64,000 bases of DNA, from contig NZ_JAFLVT010000008.1 in assembly GCF_017316025.1 (NCBI RefSeq), positions 310,001-374,000 of the forward strand. The letters run 5' to 3'. Shown here piece by piece: positions 36,633-45,548 of the stretch; positions within the stretch are counted from its first letter, which is position 1, and each line of letters opens with the position of its first letter. Made by a program: the position numbers and the translations under genes. Below the pieces are notes generated by a model. The model was not told where the DNA came from, searched no databases, and worked only from the letters and a program-made list of their open reading frames with translations. Source of the DNA: Candidatus Enterococcus myersii (GTDB lineage: Bacteria > Bacillota > Bacilli > Lactobacillales > Enterococcaceae).

Positions 36633-37122
36633 CTTGTAACATCTCCTTTAATTGCTTGCGACTGCGATACAGACGGGTCTTTACTTGTCCAAGGGATAAA
36701 TTTGTAAGTGCAGCAATTTCTTTTATTGGCCAATCGAGAAAGTAAAATAAATAGAGCAGCTCTTGTTGGTCTTGCGGCAAGGTATCTAGTGCATGATAGA
36801 GCTGTTTTTTTTCCTCAGTTTGTAACAGCTGCTCCAAAGGTGAAAAATCAGAATCAGAAATTGTCTGTGCCGTTGTTTTTGTTAAGGGGATAATGTGCCA
36901 ACGCTTTTTCTTGCGGGTAATATCGATATAATGATTTTTGATCACACGTAACAACCAAAATTTTACCCTTTCTTCTGGTAAAGTAGCAAAAGCGTCTAAA
37001 AGTTTAAAAAAAGCATCACTTACTAAATCTTCTGCGAGCGTTACATCTTTTGTCAGGCTCAAACTATAAAGCCAGCATTCTTTGGCGTAGCGCTCATATA
37101 AAATTGCCAATTCTGACTTCAT
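36613..37122 (-). CDS. ECF-type RNA polymerase sigma factor
   Basis: The 169-residue sigma-70 factor has only regions 2 and 4. Region 2 appears as DVTLAEDLVSDAFFKLLDAF near residues 25-45, and region 4 as LPQDQQELLYLFYFLDWPIKEIAALTNLSLGQVKTRLYRSRK (given by its landmarks LDWPIKEIA and VKTRLYRSRK). ATG 37122 is eight bases after AAGGGG; an in-frame GTG at 37131 is part of that site. It forms an overlapping operon with its membrane anti-sigma factor, a usual cell-envelope stress arrangement. Confidence 0.9.
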   Translation of the reverse strand: MKSELAILYERYAKECWLYSLSLTKDVTLAEDLVSDAFFKLLDAFATLPEERVKFWLLRVIKNHYIDITRKKKRWHIIPLTKTTAQTISDSDFSPLEQLLQTEEKKQLYHALDTLPQDQQELLYLFYFLDWPIKEIAALTNLSLGQVKTRLYRSRKQLKEMLQDDPTKF

Positions 37123-37316
37123 CTTTTTCACCCCTTCATTATAAATACGTTTTTTTTTAGCTTTGGTTACAGTTTTTCTTTAATTTTAACATTTCTATTA
37201 ACTTTTATTGAAAGTGCTTTTTTGAAGCGGGAATAAAGGTATAAAAATGGGATGTTTGTTACACTTATTTAAGTAGCAACCTTAAAATAAGTTTTTTTGT
37301 GAAGGGGCGAGTAAGT

Positions 37317-38342
37317 ATGACGGGAAAAATTGCGGCAGTAGGATTTTATGAAGGATTACCACTAAGTGATCCCAATAGTTTTCAAGATATAATGGTGCCA
37401 CGTCCCCAGCCGTTAGCCAATGATCTATTAGTTGCAGTTAGAGCGGTTTCTGTGAATCCAGTCGATACCAAATTGCGACAAAATGCTCAAAAGACGTTAA
37501 CGCCACAAATTTTAGGCTTTGATGCAGTTGGAGAGGTAGTGGCGACAGGGGCAAATGTCCACGATCTTCAAGTGGGCGACAGAGTGTATTATGCAGGGAC
37601 AAAAAAGCGCGCTGGTAGTAATCAAGCATTGCAATTGGTTGATCGCCGTATTTGTGCCCTAGCTCCTAAAACATTGACTGAAGCAAAGGCTGCCGCCATG
37701 CCGTTAACAACGTTGACTGCCTATGAACTATTATTTGAAAAATTTGGTTTAGTGGCAGAAAAAAATGCTAATGAGGGTAAGAAGATTTTAATTATTAATA
37801 GCGCAGGCGGGGTGGGTTCAATTATGAGTCAACTGGCGCACTGGGCCGGCTTAAGTGTTTATGGTACGAGCAGTCCGCATAATTTTGAATGGCTGCGCTA
37901 TAATCAAGTCGATTATCCGATTGATTATCACGGTGATCTGGAACAAAATTTACAAGCGACTGGCACAAATAAATTTGATTATATCGCCGTACTTTACGCC
38001 ATTACCCCTTATTTTGAAGCCGTTAGTAGCTTAATTGCGCCCTTAGGACATGTTGGCACCATTGTAGAGGTGAAAGAGGCACTGCCATTAGTTGCATGGA
38101 AAAATTTATCGGTTAGTTTTGATTGGGAATACATGTTTACTAAAACGGATTTCAACCAAGAAATTGAAAGTCAAGGGAAAATTTTAGCTCACGTAGCGCA
38201 ATTGATTGATGAAGGAGAGCTTCACACAACGTTAACCAAAACAATTTCTGGCGGAATTAATGCAAAAAATTTGAAAAAAGCGACCGCGTTAGTTGAAAAA
38301 GGACATATGATAGGTAAAGTCGTCGTAACGGGACCTTTTTAG
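37317..38342 (+). CDS. Zinc-type alcohol dehydrogenase-like / quinone oxidoreductase
   Basis: This medium-chain dehydrogenase/reductase has 341 residues. Its GroES-like N-terminal domain carries VNPVDTKLRQ and GFDAVGEVVATG. Its Rossmann domain carries INSAGGVGSIMSQLA near residues 160-175. It lacks the zinc-ligand cysteines, so it should be an NADPH-dependent quinone or enone reductase of the QOR family. ATG 37317 is preferred over GTG 37299, since GAAGGGG lies between them. It is divergent from the sigma factor operon. Confidence 0.88.
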   Translation: MTGKIAAVGFYEGLPLSDPNSFQDIMVPRPQPLANDLLVAVRAVSVNPVDTKLRQNAQKTLTPQILGFDAVGEVVATGANVHDLQVGDRVYYAGTKKRAGSNQALQLVDRRICALAPKTLTEAKAAAMPLTTLTAYELLFEKFGLVAEKNANEGKKILIINSAGGVGSIMSQLAHWAGLSVYGTSSPHNFEWLRYNQVDYPIDYHGDLEQNLQATGTNKFDYIAVLYAITPYFEAVSSLIAPLGHVGTIVEVKEALPLVAWKNLSVSFDWEYMFTKTDFNQEIESQGKILAHVAQLIDEGELHTTLTKTISGGINAKNLKKATALVEKGHMIGKVVVTGPF

Positions 38343-38588
38343 AATGTTATTTTAAATTCTTTAAAATAGGAATTCGCATTTTTTAAAATTTGTCTTCTTG
38401 TTTTATAATATTAGTGTCTTAGTAATAAATGTAATGGGTTACATTTTTAAAGACAGTTTTTTTTAGTTTGCTTTTAGTAAATTTGAAAATATTCAGATAT
38501 GAAACTGTTGTTATAATTTTAAGATGATATGGTGGATGCTATTAGAATTTTTTTTAGGTTGCGTGGGGTTAAAAACGGAGGATACATC
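38343..38588. other. Intergenic region without recognised gene
   Basis: This stretch is very AT-rich. A TTGTTATAATTTT segment near 38508-38520 contains a TATAAT that could be the -10 of the small membrane gene at 38589. I see no other structure. Confidence 0.5.
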
Positions 38589-38699
38589 ATGGAACAAAGA
38601 AAAATAATTGGAAAGATTCTCCAAGTCGTGGTCGCGATTATTTTGGGTTTTGTTGCCTATTGGGTGTTAATAGTATTAACAGGAGGAACGACACTTTAA
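38589..38699 (+). CDS. Small membrane peptide (36 aa), unknown
   Basis: A 36-residue peptide with a basic start (MEQRKIIGK) is dominated by one transmembrane helix (ILQVVVAIILGFVAYWVLIVL) and ends TGGTTL. ACGGAGG lies seven bases before the ATG, which supports real translation. It is followed 23 bases later by another small membrane protein gene, and both sit before gshF. Function unknown. Confidence 0.62.
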   Translation: MEQRKIIGKILQVVVAIILGFVAYWVLIVLTGGTTL

Positions 38700-38722
38700 A
38701 AGCGTGAAGTGAGGGATTAAAA

Positions 38723-38887
38723 ATGGGGAAAGTACAGCGGTATTTTGGATTAACGTTACTCGGTTTTTTACTCGTGTATTTTTTTGATTTTCATGATTGG
38801 CGTCTTTTTTTATTTTTGGGACTTCCGGCTACGTTGACGGGATATTATCTGGCGGCCTATCATCATCGAGAATTTGCTAAGCAGTGA
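38723..38887 (+). CDS. Small membrane protein (54 aa), unknown
   Basis: This 54-residue protein has two hydrophobic segments (YFGLTLLGFLLVYFF and LFLFLGLPATLTGYYLAAY) joined by a short DFHDWR loop, and a His/Lys-rich C terminus. GTGAGGGA precedes the ATG. It probably forms a bicistronic unit with the 36-residue peptide before it. I do not recognise the family. Confidence 0.62.
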   Translation: MGKVQRYFGLTLLGFLLVYFFDFHDWRLFLFLGLPATLTGYYLAAYHHREFAKQ

Positions 38888-38939
38888 GAATAGATGCGAC
38901 AGCTTCGTTTTTTAACGCTAGCGTGGCTACGCAAAAATA

Positions 38940-39009
38940 AAAAATGGAATGGTGAAAAGTTAAGGTAAAATGGGATTTTCCTTAACTTTGAGCAATTCCA
39001 TTTTTTTTA
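38940..39009 (+). terminator. Long hairpin terminator directly before the gshF promoter
   Basis: AAAAATGGAAT at the outside pairs with ATTCCATTTTT, and an inner AAAAGTTAAGG pairs with CCTTAACTTT, giving a two-part stem followed by a run of eight T. It ends the small-membrane-gene transcript, and the T-run abuts the gshF -35 region. Confidence 0.8.
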
Positions 39010-39023
39010 TGCTGTCTTTCCCA

Positions 39024-39029
39024 TATAAT
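39024..39029 (+). promoter_or_regulatory. gshF -10 element
   Basis: TATAAT lies at 39024-39029, 31 bases before the preferred gshF start. The region about 17 bases upstream is the T-run of the preceding terminator, so the -35 is poor. Confidence 0.55.
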
Positions 39030-39060
39030 GAGCATGAAACTAACTAAAAGGAAGCTGCTT

Positions 39061-41322
39061 ATGAAAACATTTAAAGAATTATTGCATCAAGAAGCGGTAC
39101 AACCCTATCTTTGGCAAGCCCGCTATGGTGTCGAAAAAGAAAGTCAACGGATTACAGCAGAGGGCACCTTGGCCAAAACAGATCATCCCTCAGTCTTAGG
39201 TAATCGTGCGTATCACCCGTATATTCAAACTGATTTTTCCGAAACTCAATTGGAATTAGTCACACCTGTAGCTGAAACAGCAAGTGAATTGATGCGATGG
39301 TTAGCGGCTATTCACGACGTTACCTATCGTTCAATGTCGCAAGCAGAATTTATGTGGCCAATGAGTATGCCACCTCGTTTACCGGCAAAAGATGAAGACA
39401 TCATTATTGCGAAATTAGACACTTTTGAAGATATTTTATACCGTCGTTATTTGGCTAAAGCCTATGGTAAAAGAAAACAAATGGTCTCAGGCATTCATTT
39501 CAACTTCGAATTTGGCGCAGATTTGTTACAAAATTTATTTGCAAGTCAAAGTGAATACCCAGATTTTACTGACTTTAAAACGGCAGTCTACTTGAAAGTT
39601 ACGCGTAATTATTTGCGTTATCGCTGGTTTTTAACCTATTTATTTGGTGCTACACCAACGAGTAACGAAGGCTATTTTGTAGCAGAAGATGCCCCAAATG
39701 AACCTGTGCGTAGTATCCGCAACAGTCGCTTTGGTTATACCAATCACAATGATGTGCATGTTTCTTATGAAAGTTTAGCAAAATATTTAGCCGATATTGC
39801 ACAGATGGTGGAAAGCGGTAAACTTTCAGAAGAAAAAGAGTTTTATGCGCCAGTGCGCCTGCGGGGCGGGCAAAAAGTTTCAGACTTAGCGCAAACTGGT
39901 ATTCGTTATATTGAACTACGCAATATTGACTTAAATCCCTTTACGCCCTTTGGCATTAGCCAAGAGCAAGTGGAATTTTTCCATGCCTTTATGTTGTATA
40001 TGCTTTATTTACCCGAAGAGGCAGCCGCGGATGAATGGGTAGCAAAAGGAGACGAAATTAATAATTTTGTGGCCTTGGAGCGACCTGATCACCTGACCGA
40101 TTATGTCGAAGAAGGAATGGACTTGGTGGCCGGACTTAAGGCTATGGTGAAAAAATTGCAGCTACCATTACCAACAGACTTCTTTACTTTTGTTGAAAAT
40201 GCTTTTGTAGATCCTAGCGAAACTTTTGCGGCACGCTTGTATGCAGCTACAAAAGAAAATCCTATAAACTGGGGACGCAAAATCGCCAAAGAAAACCAAG
40301 CAAAAGCGTGGGCGAAACCCTATCAATTGGCTGGTTTTGCTGATATGGAATTATCAACCCAAATCATGATGTTTGATGCGATTCAAAAAGGTGTCCAAGT
40401 TACTGTTTTGGACGAGCAGGATCAGTTTTTACAATTACGTTTTGCTGGGCGCACCGAATATGTCAAAAATGCGAATATGACCAGTAAAGATAGTTATGTT
40501 GTACCGTTAATGATGGCCAATAAGACGGTGACAAAAAAAGTTTTAGCTAAAGCGGGCTTTCGCGTACCGCAAGGAATGGAGTTTACGGATATCGATGCGG
40601 CACTGCTTGCTTATCCGAAATTTGCTAAAAGTGGCTTTGTGGTCAAACCGAAATCTACCAATTATGGTTTGGGAATATCCATTTTTAAAAACGGTGCCAG
40701 TCTAGAAGATTTCAAAGAAGCCTTAACAATTGCCTTTGCTGAGGACACAGCTGTTTTGGTAGAGGAATTTATGGCAGGAACTGAATATCGTTTCTTTGTT
40801 TTAGACGGTGAGGTTAAAGCCATCATGTTGCGAGTACCTGCAAATATTGTCGGTGATGGAAAGCATACCATTGCCCAATTAGTGACTGCAAAAAATCAAG
40901 ATCCGCTAAGAGGAACACAGCATCGTTCGCCGCTAGAATTAATCCAGTTAGGCGAGCTTGAAAAATTAATGCTAAAAGAACAAGGCTACACAACCAACAG
41001 CGTTCCAGAAGTTGGTGTAACGGTTTATTTGCGGGAAAATTCTAACGTTAGCACAGGTGGGGATTCTATCGATGTGACCGATGACTTTGCAGCAGATTAT
41101 AAAAAAGTTGCAGCAGATGCGGTAACAGCCTTGGGTGCTAAAATTTCCGGGATTGATTTAATTATTCCGGACAAAGAAAAACCCGCCAATAAAGAAAAAG
41201 CCTATGGCATTATAGAAGCCAATTTTAATCCCGCCATGCACATGCATGTCTATCCCTTTGGCGGAAAAAGCCGGCGTTTGACCATGGACGTGTTGCGATT
41301 TTTATATCCTGAGATCAATTAA
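39061..41322 (+). CDS. gshF: Bifunctional glutamate-cysteine ligase/glutathione synthetase
   Basis: GshF makes glutathione in two steps: gamma-glutamylcysteine from Glu and Cys, then addition of Gly. The 753-residue protein joins an N-terminal GshA-type domain (about 1-400, with GVEKESQRI, HFNFEFG and RYIELRNIDLNPF) to a C-terminal ATP-grasp domain (about 480-750). The ATP-grasp part has VVKPKSTNYGLGISIF, VEEFMAGTEYRFFVLDG and IIEANFNPAMHMH. Fusion of the two is typical of streptococci, enterococci and Listeria. ATG 39061 has AAAAGGAAG eight bases before; an in-frame ATG at 39028 overlaps the -10 element. Confidence 0.96.
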   Translation: MKTFKELLHQEAVQPYLWQARYGVEKESQRITAEGTLAKTDHPSVLGNRAYHPYIQTDFSETQLELVTPVAETASELMRWLAAIHDVTYRSMSQAEFMWPMSMPPRLPAKDEDIIIAKLDTFEDILYRRYLAKAYGKRKQMVSGIHFNFEFGADLLQNLFASQSEYPDFTDFKTAVYLKVTRNYLRYRWFLTYLFGATPTSNEGYFVAEDAPNEPVRSIRNSRFGYTNHNDVHVSYESLAKYLADIAQMVESGKLSEEKEFYAPVRLRGGQKVSDLAQTGIRYIELRNIDLNPFTPFGISQEQVEFFHAFMLYMLYLPEEAAADEWVAKGDEINNFVALERPDHLTDYVEEGMDLVAGLKAMVKKLQLPLPTDFFTFVENAFVDPSETFAARLYAATKENPINWGRKIAKENQAKAWAKPYQLAGFADMELSTQIMMFDAIQKGVQVTVLDEQDQFLQLRFAGRTEYVKNANMTSKDSYVVPLMMANKTVTKKVLAKAGFRVPQGMEFTDIDAALLAYPKFAKSGFVVKPKSTNYGLGISIFKNGASLEDFKEALTIAFAEDTAVLVEEFMAGTEYRFFVLDGEVKAIMLRVPANIVGDGKHTIAQLVTAKNQDPLRGTQHRSPLELIQLGELEKLMLKEQGYTTNSVPEVGVTVYLRENSNVSTGGDSIDVTDDFAADYKKVAADAVTALGAKISGIDLIIPDKEKPANKEKAYGIIEANFNPAMHMHVYPFGGKSRRLTMDVLRFLYPEIN

Positions 41323-41326
41323 ATTA

Positions 41327-41378
41327 AAAAAGTCAGATACGCTGCGTAATTTAGCGACAGCGTATCTGACTTTTATTT
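41327..41378. terminator. Bidirectional terminator between gshF and the 41380 gene
   Basis: AAAAGTCAGATACGCTG and CAGCGTATCTGACTTTT form a 17-bp perfect stem around a 13-base loop, with A and T tracts on the two sides. It serves both converging genes. Confidence 0.93.
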
Positions 41379-41379
41379 T

Positions 41380-41793
41380 TTAATATTCAAAACTTTTAAT
41401 TTCAATGGTTTGCTTGGTTTCTTCCACTTTTAAGCCAGTCGTAGCTTCCCACCAGTTTTTCATTTCTTTCTCGTAAGTTGTAGGAAAAGCATCGACAATT
41501 TCTAGTAAGCTTTTATTATTGATTTTGGCATAAGGAAAATTCAAGGTTAAATTGTACTTCAGCTCCGTTAACAAACTGTAATATTGGAACATTAGGTAAT
41601 TCATTTCATCTGGATCATCACAAGATAAAACTTTTGGTGCACGGTCCAGCATAAAGCCGAAACTGCGCATCATAAACATAATTCCATCCAAATGATCAGG
41701 TTGAATATAAGAAGCATCCTTCAAAATATCAATATGCGTATCAAGGGCTTCTAGTAATTCCGTTTTTAAAGCAGTGTACTCTGGTTGTGTCAT
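41380..41793 (-). CDS. Uncharacterised 137-aa protein
   Basis: The protein is soluble, helical and acidic (net of Asp/Glu-rich helices, with DGIMFMMRSFGFMLDRAP and LMFQYYSLLTELKYN). I do not recognise a family. GGAGGGATTGCT precedes the ATG. It lies in the same direction as the DUF1694 gene upstream but is separated from it by 106 bases. Confidence 0.7.
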   Translation of the reverse strand: MTQPEYTALKTELLEALDTHIDILKDASYIQPDHLDGIMFMMRSFGFMLDRAPKVLSCDDPDEMNYLMFQYYSLLTELKYNLTLNFPYAKINNKSLLEIVDAFPTTYEKEMKNWWEATTGLKVEETKQTIEIKSFEY

Positions 41794-41899
41794 AGCAATC
41801 CCTCCTAATTAAGCTGTTTTAAATGATTGAGTTATCAAATCATTTAAAACTCATTTTTGTCAGCAGATCATCAGCTGTCTCATCGCTTTAATTTTGATT

Positions 41900-42349
41900 T
41901 TAATGAAATAAGCGCTCAAAAAAGCCGGTTTTTTTCTCCGGTTTTTGTTCTGTTTTTTCTTCATTTTCTTCAGGATATTTTTTTTCCACATCAATTACCG
42001 GCTCGTTGACGGCTTCTTTAGCAACTAATAGCAAACCAAAGCTGTCGGGATTAGCATCTACAAAATCATTCACGACTGTAAATTTTGCATTGTTTTTAGT
42101 GGCCAGTTGAATATATTCGCCTTGTAGACTTTCTGGCATTTGGCCATTTAAAAGAATCGTGGCATCTTCATGTTTTTTTAATTCAGTTAAAAAACTGTCT
42201 TTATCAGTGGGATTTTTCATTTGCGCAATGGTCATGCTTAAATAGCAGCGTTCACGAAATGTTCCCATATATTTATGTTGTTCATCAGGATTAACTAACG
42301 GCGTACCATAGCGCCCCTTATCCAAGTGCTGTTGTAATTCGTCTGTCAT
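41900..42349 (-). CDS. DUF1694 (YueI-like) family protein
   Basis: The 149-residue protein begins with DELQQHLDKGRYGTPLVNPDEQHKYMGTFRERCYLSM, a pattern I associate with the DUF1694/YueI family by its RYGTP and LGTFRERV-like core. The C-terminal 35 residues are Glu/Lys-rich and end in FFERLFH. The structure of family members resembles ribosomal-protein-L7Ae-like folds, but no function is proven. GGGGGAGACGAG precedes the ATG. Confidence 0.8.
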   Translation of the reverse strand: MTDELQQHLDKGRYGTPLVNPDEQHKYMGTFRERCYLSMTIAQMKNPTDKDSFLTELKKHEDATILLNGQMPESLQGEYIQLATKNNAKFTVVNDFVDANPDSFGLLLVAKEAVNEPVIDVEKKYPEENEEKTEQKPEKKTGFFERLFH

Positions 42350-42486
42350 CTCGTCTCCCCCAATAATTCTGATAAGCTAATTATAGCATGTTTGAAAGAA
42401 AAGGTAAGAAAATGCTTGCATTCTGATTATTTGCAGGATTTCATTGGAAATCGCCTTTTTTTCTGAAAATGAAAGGGGTATACTAA

Positions 42487-42699
42487 TTGTTAGTAGATGA
42501 ACAACAAAGAAGAAAGAAGGCTACTATTTTGGAAAACTTAGGGGAAAAAATGCTGTTACCGTTGATTATTTTATTTTTATTGGTTAGTACATATATCGAC
42601 AGCCTTTCTCTTTTTCAAATCATTGGGGGAATTTTGCTGGTGATTTTAATACCAGCAGGCTTGAAATTTTTAAAAGTGCGCCAGATGGAGCGTTCATAA
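42487..42699 (+). CDS. Small two-helix membrane protein (up to 70 aa)
   Basis: The protein contains two hydrophobic segments (LLPLIILFLLVSTYI and IIGGILLVILIPAGL) and a basic end. The start is uncertain. TTG 42487 has GAAAGGGG nine bases before and gives 70 residues. ATG 42550 has AGGGGA five bases before and gives 49 residues that still include both helices. Function unknown. Confidence 0.55.
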   Translation: MLVDEQQRRKKATILENLGEKMLLPLIILFLLVSTYIDSLSLFQIIGGILLVILIPAGLKFLKVRQMERS

Positions 42700-42702
42700 T
42701 CA

Positions 42703-42790
42703 CAAAAAAGCACGTCACCAATCTGAAGCTTTGGGGTTGTTTACACCAGTTTTCCTAAGCCTATTTAGATTTGTGACGTGTTTTTTATTT
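42703..42790 (+). terminator. Long hairpin terminator
   Basis: AAAAAAGCACGTCAC near 42703-42717 pairs with GTGACGTGTTTTTT near 42773-42787, enclosing a 55-base middle that may fold further. It is followed by TTATTT. The remaining gap up to 42911 holds a TATAATAAAA stretch near 42875-42885 that may be the -10 of the amidohydrolase gene. Confidence 0.75.
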
Positions 42791-42911
42791 GCTTGTAGTT
42801 TATTGTCTATGCTTATTTCAGTTGTCTATTTGGAGGTAGCGTTGGTATTTTTACTATTTTAAAGCTTTTTTTGTACTATAATAAAAAGAAAAGGACGAAG
42901 AAGGGATTTTT

Positions 42912-44492
42912 GTGAAACGCATTTTAATAAATGGTAAAATTTTTACCGGTGAAAAATTTGTCTCTGCCATGGAGATAACAGATGAGACAATTAGTTGGAT
43001 TGGGGATAGTCAAACCGCACGCAAACGTGCTGCTGATGAAGTAGTGGATTTAAAAGGGCGGTTGACCTTACCGAGTTTTTGGGATGTCCATACTCATCCG
43101 TTGTGGATTTCAGAAACATTAGGTAGTGTTGCTTGTACGCCACCAAATGTTTTCAGTATTGAAGAGATGATTGCAGCTTTAAAAAATTCCCCTCAAGTAG
43201 GCAAAAAAGATGCGTGGATTGAAGGTTGGGGGTATGATGAATCAAAACTTGCAGAATCCCGCACGCCAACACGTCACGATTTAGACAAGGTATCCACTAC
43301 CCAACCCGTTTATGTCTTGCGTTCAGATTGTCATTCTTGTGCAGTTAACTCTGTGGCGCTAAAATTAGCCGGCATTACAAAAGAGACTCCCGATCCTTTT
43401 GGGGGCATGATTGGACATTTTGAAAATGGTGAACCCAATGGCGTAATGTTGGAAAATGGTGCCAGTAAATTAATTAAAGCAGTCAAAGAAAAGGACACCT
43501 TTGAAAATGTCGTCAAACGCACCTTGAAATTGGCCGCACATTATCGTAGTCGTGGTATCGGTGTGATTAGTGACATGATTAGTTTGGTTGCACCATTTGA
43601 TTATGCTGAAATTTATTCAGAAGCAGCTCGTCGCACCTTGGAACAAGAAGTTTATTTGTATTACTCCATTGATGAAATTAAACGCTTCAATTTGACTAAA
43701 TTACCGCAACCTACCCATCCCCACGTGCATGTTGCAGGAATTAAATTGTTTATGGATGGGACGATTTCCAATCGAACTGCCAGAGTTAAAAAACCTTATA
43801 AAAATGCGACTACCACCGGATTTTCCATTAATACTGCTAAAGACTTACAACTGGCATATAAATTTGCAAAAGAAAATAACTGTCAAATTGCGATCCATGC
43901 GATGGGGGATGCCGCAATTCAGTTGATTTTGGATACTTATGGTGATTTACAACCGTGGTTATCTGATCGTCCTTCGGTCAGAATTGAACACGCAACATTA
44001 CTAGATGATAAAATATTGAAACAATTTCGGGATGCAAAAATGAATTTTGCCTTTGTTACACAAATTATTTTCTTGTACGCTGAATATGCTGCTTATTTTC
44101 AAAATTTAGATGAAAAACGTTTGAAGGAATGTTATCCCCTAGCTTCCATGTTACAAAGTGGGGTGCCGACAGCATTATCTTCTGATGCTCCTGCGACCGC
44201 TTGGATTAAACCAGATGATGTTTTTGCCAGTCTTGCTTGTGCGGTTACACGTCTTGGCGCAAATGGGGAGGATTTAAATCATAAAGAGGCAATCGATCTT
44301 GTTACTGCCTTAAGCATGTATACAAAAGCTGCAGCAGGTATGGTAGAAACAGCGCAAACAGCGATGCTTACAGTTGGTCAAAGTGCTGACATCATTGTTC
44401 TTTCCCAAGACTTATTTAACGTCGATCCGCAGCAGTGGCAAAAGACAACAATTGAAAAAATGTATCTCCGGGGAAAAGAACTAAACGCATAA
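42912..44492 (+). CDS. Metal-dependent amidohydrolase (YtcJ-like)
   Basis: This 526-residue cytoplasmic enzyme belongs to the amidohydrolase superfamily, subfamily 3. The N-terminal metal motif is WDVHTHPLW near residues 57-65, followed by LRSDCHSCAVNS. A later histidine pair is in QIAIHAMGDAAIQ and RIEHATLL, and the aspartate is in ALSSDAPATAW. Family members hydrolyse N-acyl or formamide bonds; the substrate here is unknown. The start is GTG with GAAGAAGGG upstream. Confidence 0.86.
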   Translation: MKRILINGKIFTGEKFVSAMEITDETISWIGDSQTARKRAADEVVDLKGRLTLPSFWDVHTHPLWISETLGSVACTPPNVFSIEEMIAALKNSPQVGKKDAWIEGWGYDESKLAESRTPTRHDLDKVSTTQPVYVLRSDCHSCAVNSVALKLAGITKETPDPFGGMIGHFENGEPNGVMLENGASKLIKAVKEKDTFENVVKRTLKLAAHYRSRGIGVISDMISLVAPFDYAEIYSEAARRTLEQEVYLYYSIDEIKRFNLTKLPQPTHPHVHVAGIKLFMDGTISNRTARVKKPYKNATTTGFSINTAKDLQLAYKFAKENNCQIAIHAMGDAAIQLILDTYGDLQPWLSDRPSVRIEHATLLDDKILKQFRDAKMNFAFVTQIIFLYAEYAAYFQNLDEKRLKECYPLASMLQSGVPTALSSDAPATAWIKPDDVFASLACAVTRLGANGEDLNHKEAIDLVTALSMYTKAAAGMVETAQTAMLTVGQSADIIVLSQDLFNVDPQQWQKTTIEKMYLRGKELNA

Positions 44493-44516
44493 AAACAAAT
44501 GAAATAGAGGTGTAAA

Positions 44517-45086
44517 ATGGAAGAATTCGTTAATATTCCTTTGACATTCGCTGAAAATACCGTATTGGAGACCAATCGTTTACGATTACGACCGCTTAAA
44601 ATAACGGATGCAAAAGATATGTATGAATACGCAAGTGACGAAGAAACAACCCGCTATGTTTTTCAAACCCATCGCAGTTTAGAAGATAGTAAATTTGCTA
44701 TTGCCAACTATTTTATGGCAGATCCCCTAGGAAAGTATGCCATTGAGGAAAAAAAGAGCGGTAAAATGATTGGTACAATCGATCTACGGGTGGAAGCTAA
44801 TTATGGTCGAGGCGAGCTAGGGTATACGTTAAATAAAGCTTATTGGGGGCAAGGTTTAATGCCAGAAGCGGCTTTTGCTTTACTCGTTTTAGGTTTTGAT
44901 AAAATGAAGTTAGTCGCAATTAGTGCCTATCATAATTTGGAAAATGCTAAATCTGGGCGTGTGATGGAAAAGATAGGGATGAAAAAAGTTGCCGAAATCA
45001 AAAGCAGTCGCCTATGGAAAGGCGAGCTAATTGATGAGGCTTTGTATCTGATTACTGCTGCCGATTGGCAAAAACGCGTCATGTAA
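44517..45086 (+). CDS. GNAT acetyltransferase, RimJ/RimL type
   Basis: The 189-residue enzyme has the RimJ/RimL pattern: TNRLRLRPLKITDAKDMYEYASDEET near the start, GELGYTLNKAYWGQGLMPEAA as acetyl-CoA loop, and NLENAKSGRVMEKIGM near the C terminus. These enzymes acetylate N termini of ribosomal proteins or small molecules; the target is unknown. It follows the amidohydrolase gene by 24 bases. AGAGGTG precedes the ATG. Confidence 0.87.
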   Translation: MEEFVNIPLTFAENTVLETNRLRLRPLKITDAKDMYEYASDEETTRYVFQTHRSLEDSKFAIANYFMADPLGKYAIEEKKSGKMIGTIDLRVEANYGRGELGYTLNKAYWGQGLMPEAAFALLVLGFDKMKLVAISAYHNLENAKSGRVMEKIGMKKVAEIKSSRLWKGELIDEALYLITAADWQKRVM

Positions 45087-45146
45087 GCTGGGCTAGTAAA
45101 ATATACAATAGTTAAAAAAACAGATATTTTGAAAGGAAATGATAAT

Positions 45147-45548
45147 ATGAAACTTTCAATTGATACTGAAGTTGTGAAATTAATCCGTGATAAAATGCAG
45201 CCAGGTGATTTAGTTTACCTCGATTTTGAAGATGGAGATGGCCCTTTTGCTAACACCGGTCTTAGCTGTCGCTTGGATTTAAGTTTTCGGATCATTATCA
45301 CGCCAGCTGATTATCCTGCGGTGGGACTAGATGTCTACAACGAGACCTTAATAACAGATATTGGACCGCTAAAAATTAAAAAAAGCTCCGAACGGTATTT
45401 GGAAGAAAATACGCGTCTAGCGGTAAATCAAACACTCCAGACATTGCAATTAAAAGGAGATAGTGGGATTTTAGCGGATAATATTCCTATCTTACGAATT
45501 GATAAAGTGATTGCAGGTGGTAATGATGGGAAAATTAGCGGTTGTTAG
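45147..45548 (+). CDS. Iron-sulfur cluster biosynthesis (HesB/IscA-like) family protein
   Basis: The 133-residue protein resembles the Firmicute iron-sulfur biosynthesis family related to HesB/IscA: a compact beta fold with DLVYLDFEDGDGPFANTG and a C-terminal IDKVIAGGNDGKISGC, whose final cysteine is terminal. The three-cysteine pattern of true A-type carriers is not present, so a carrier role is not certain. ATG 45147 follows GAAAGGAAATG. Its 3' end overlaps the next gene by 23 bases. Confidence 0.65.
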   Translation: MKLSIDTEVVKLIRDKMQPGDLVYLDFEDGDGPFANTGLSCRLDLSFRIIITPADYPAVGLDVYNETLITDIGPLKIKKSSERYLEENTRLAVNQTLQTLQLKGDSGILADNIPILRIDKVIAGGNDGKISGC

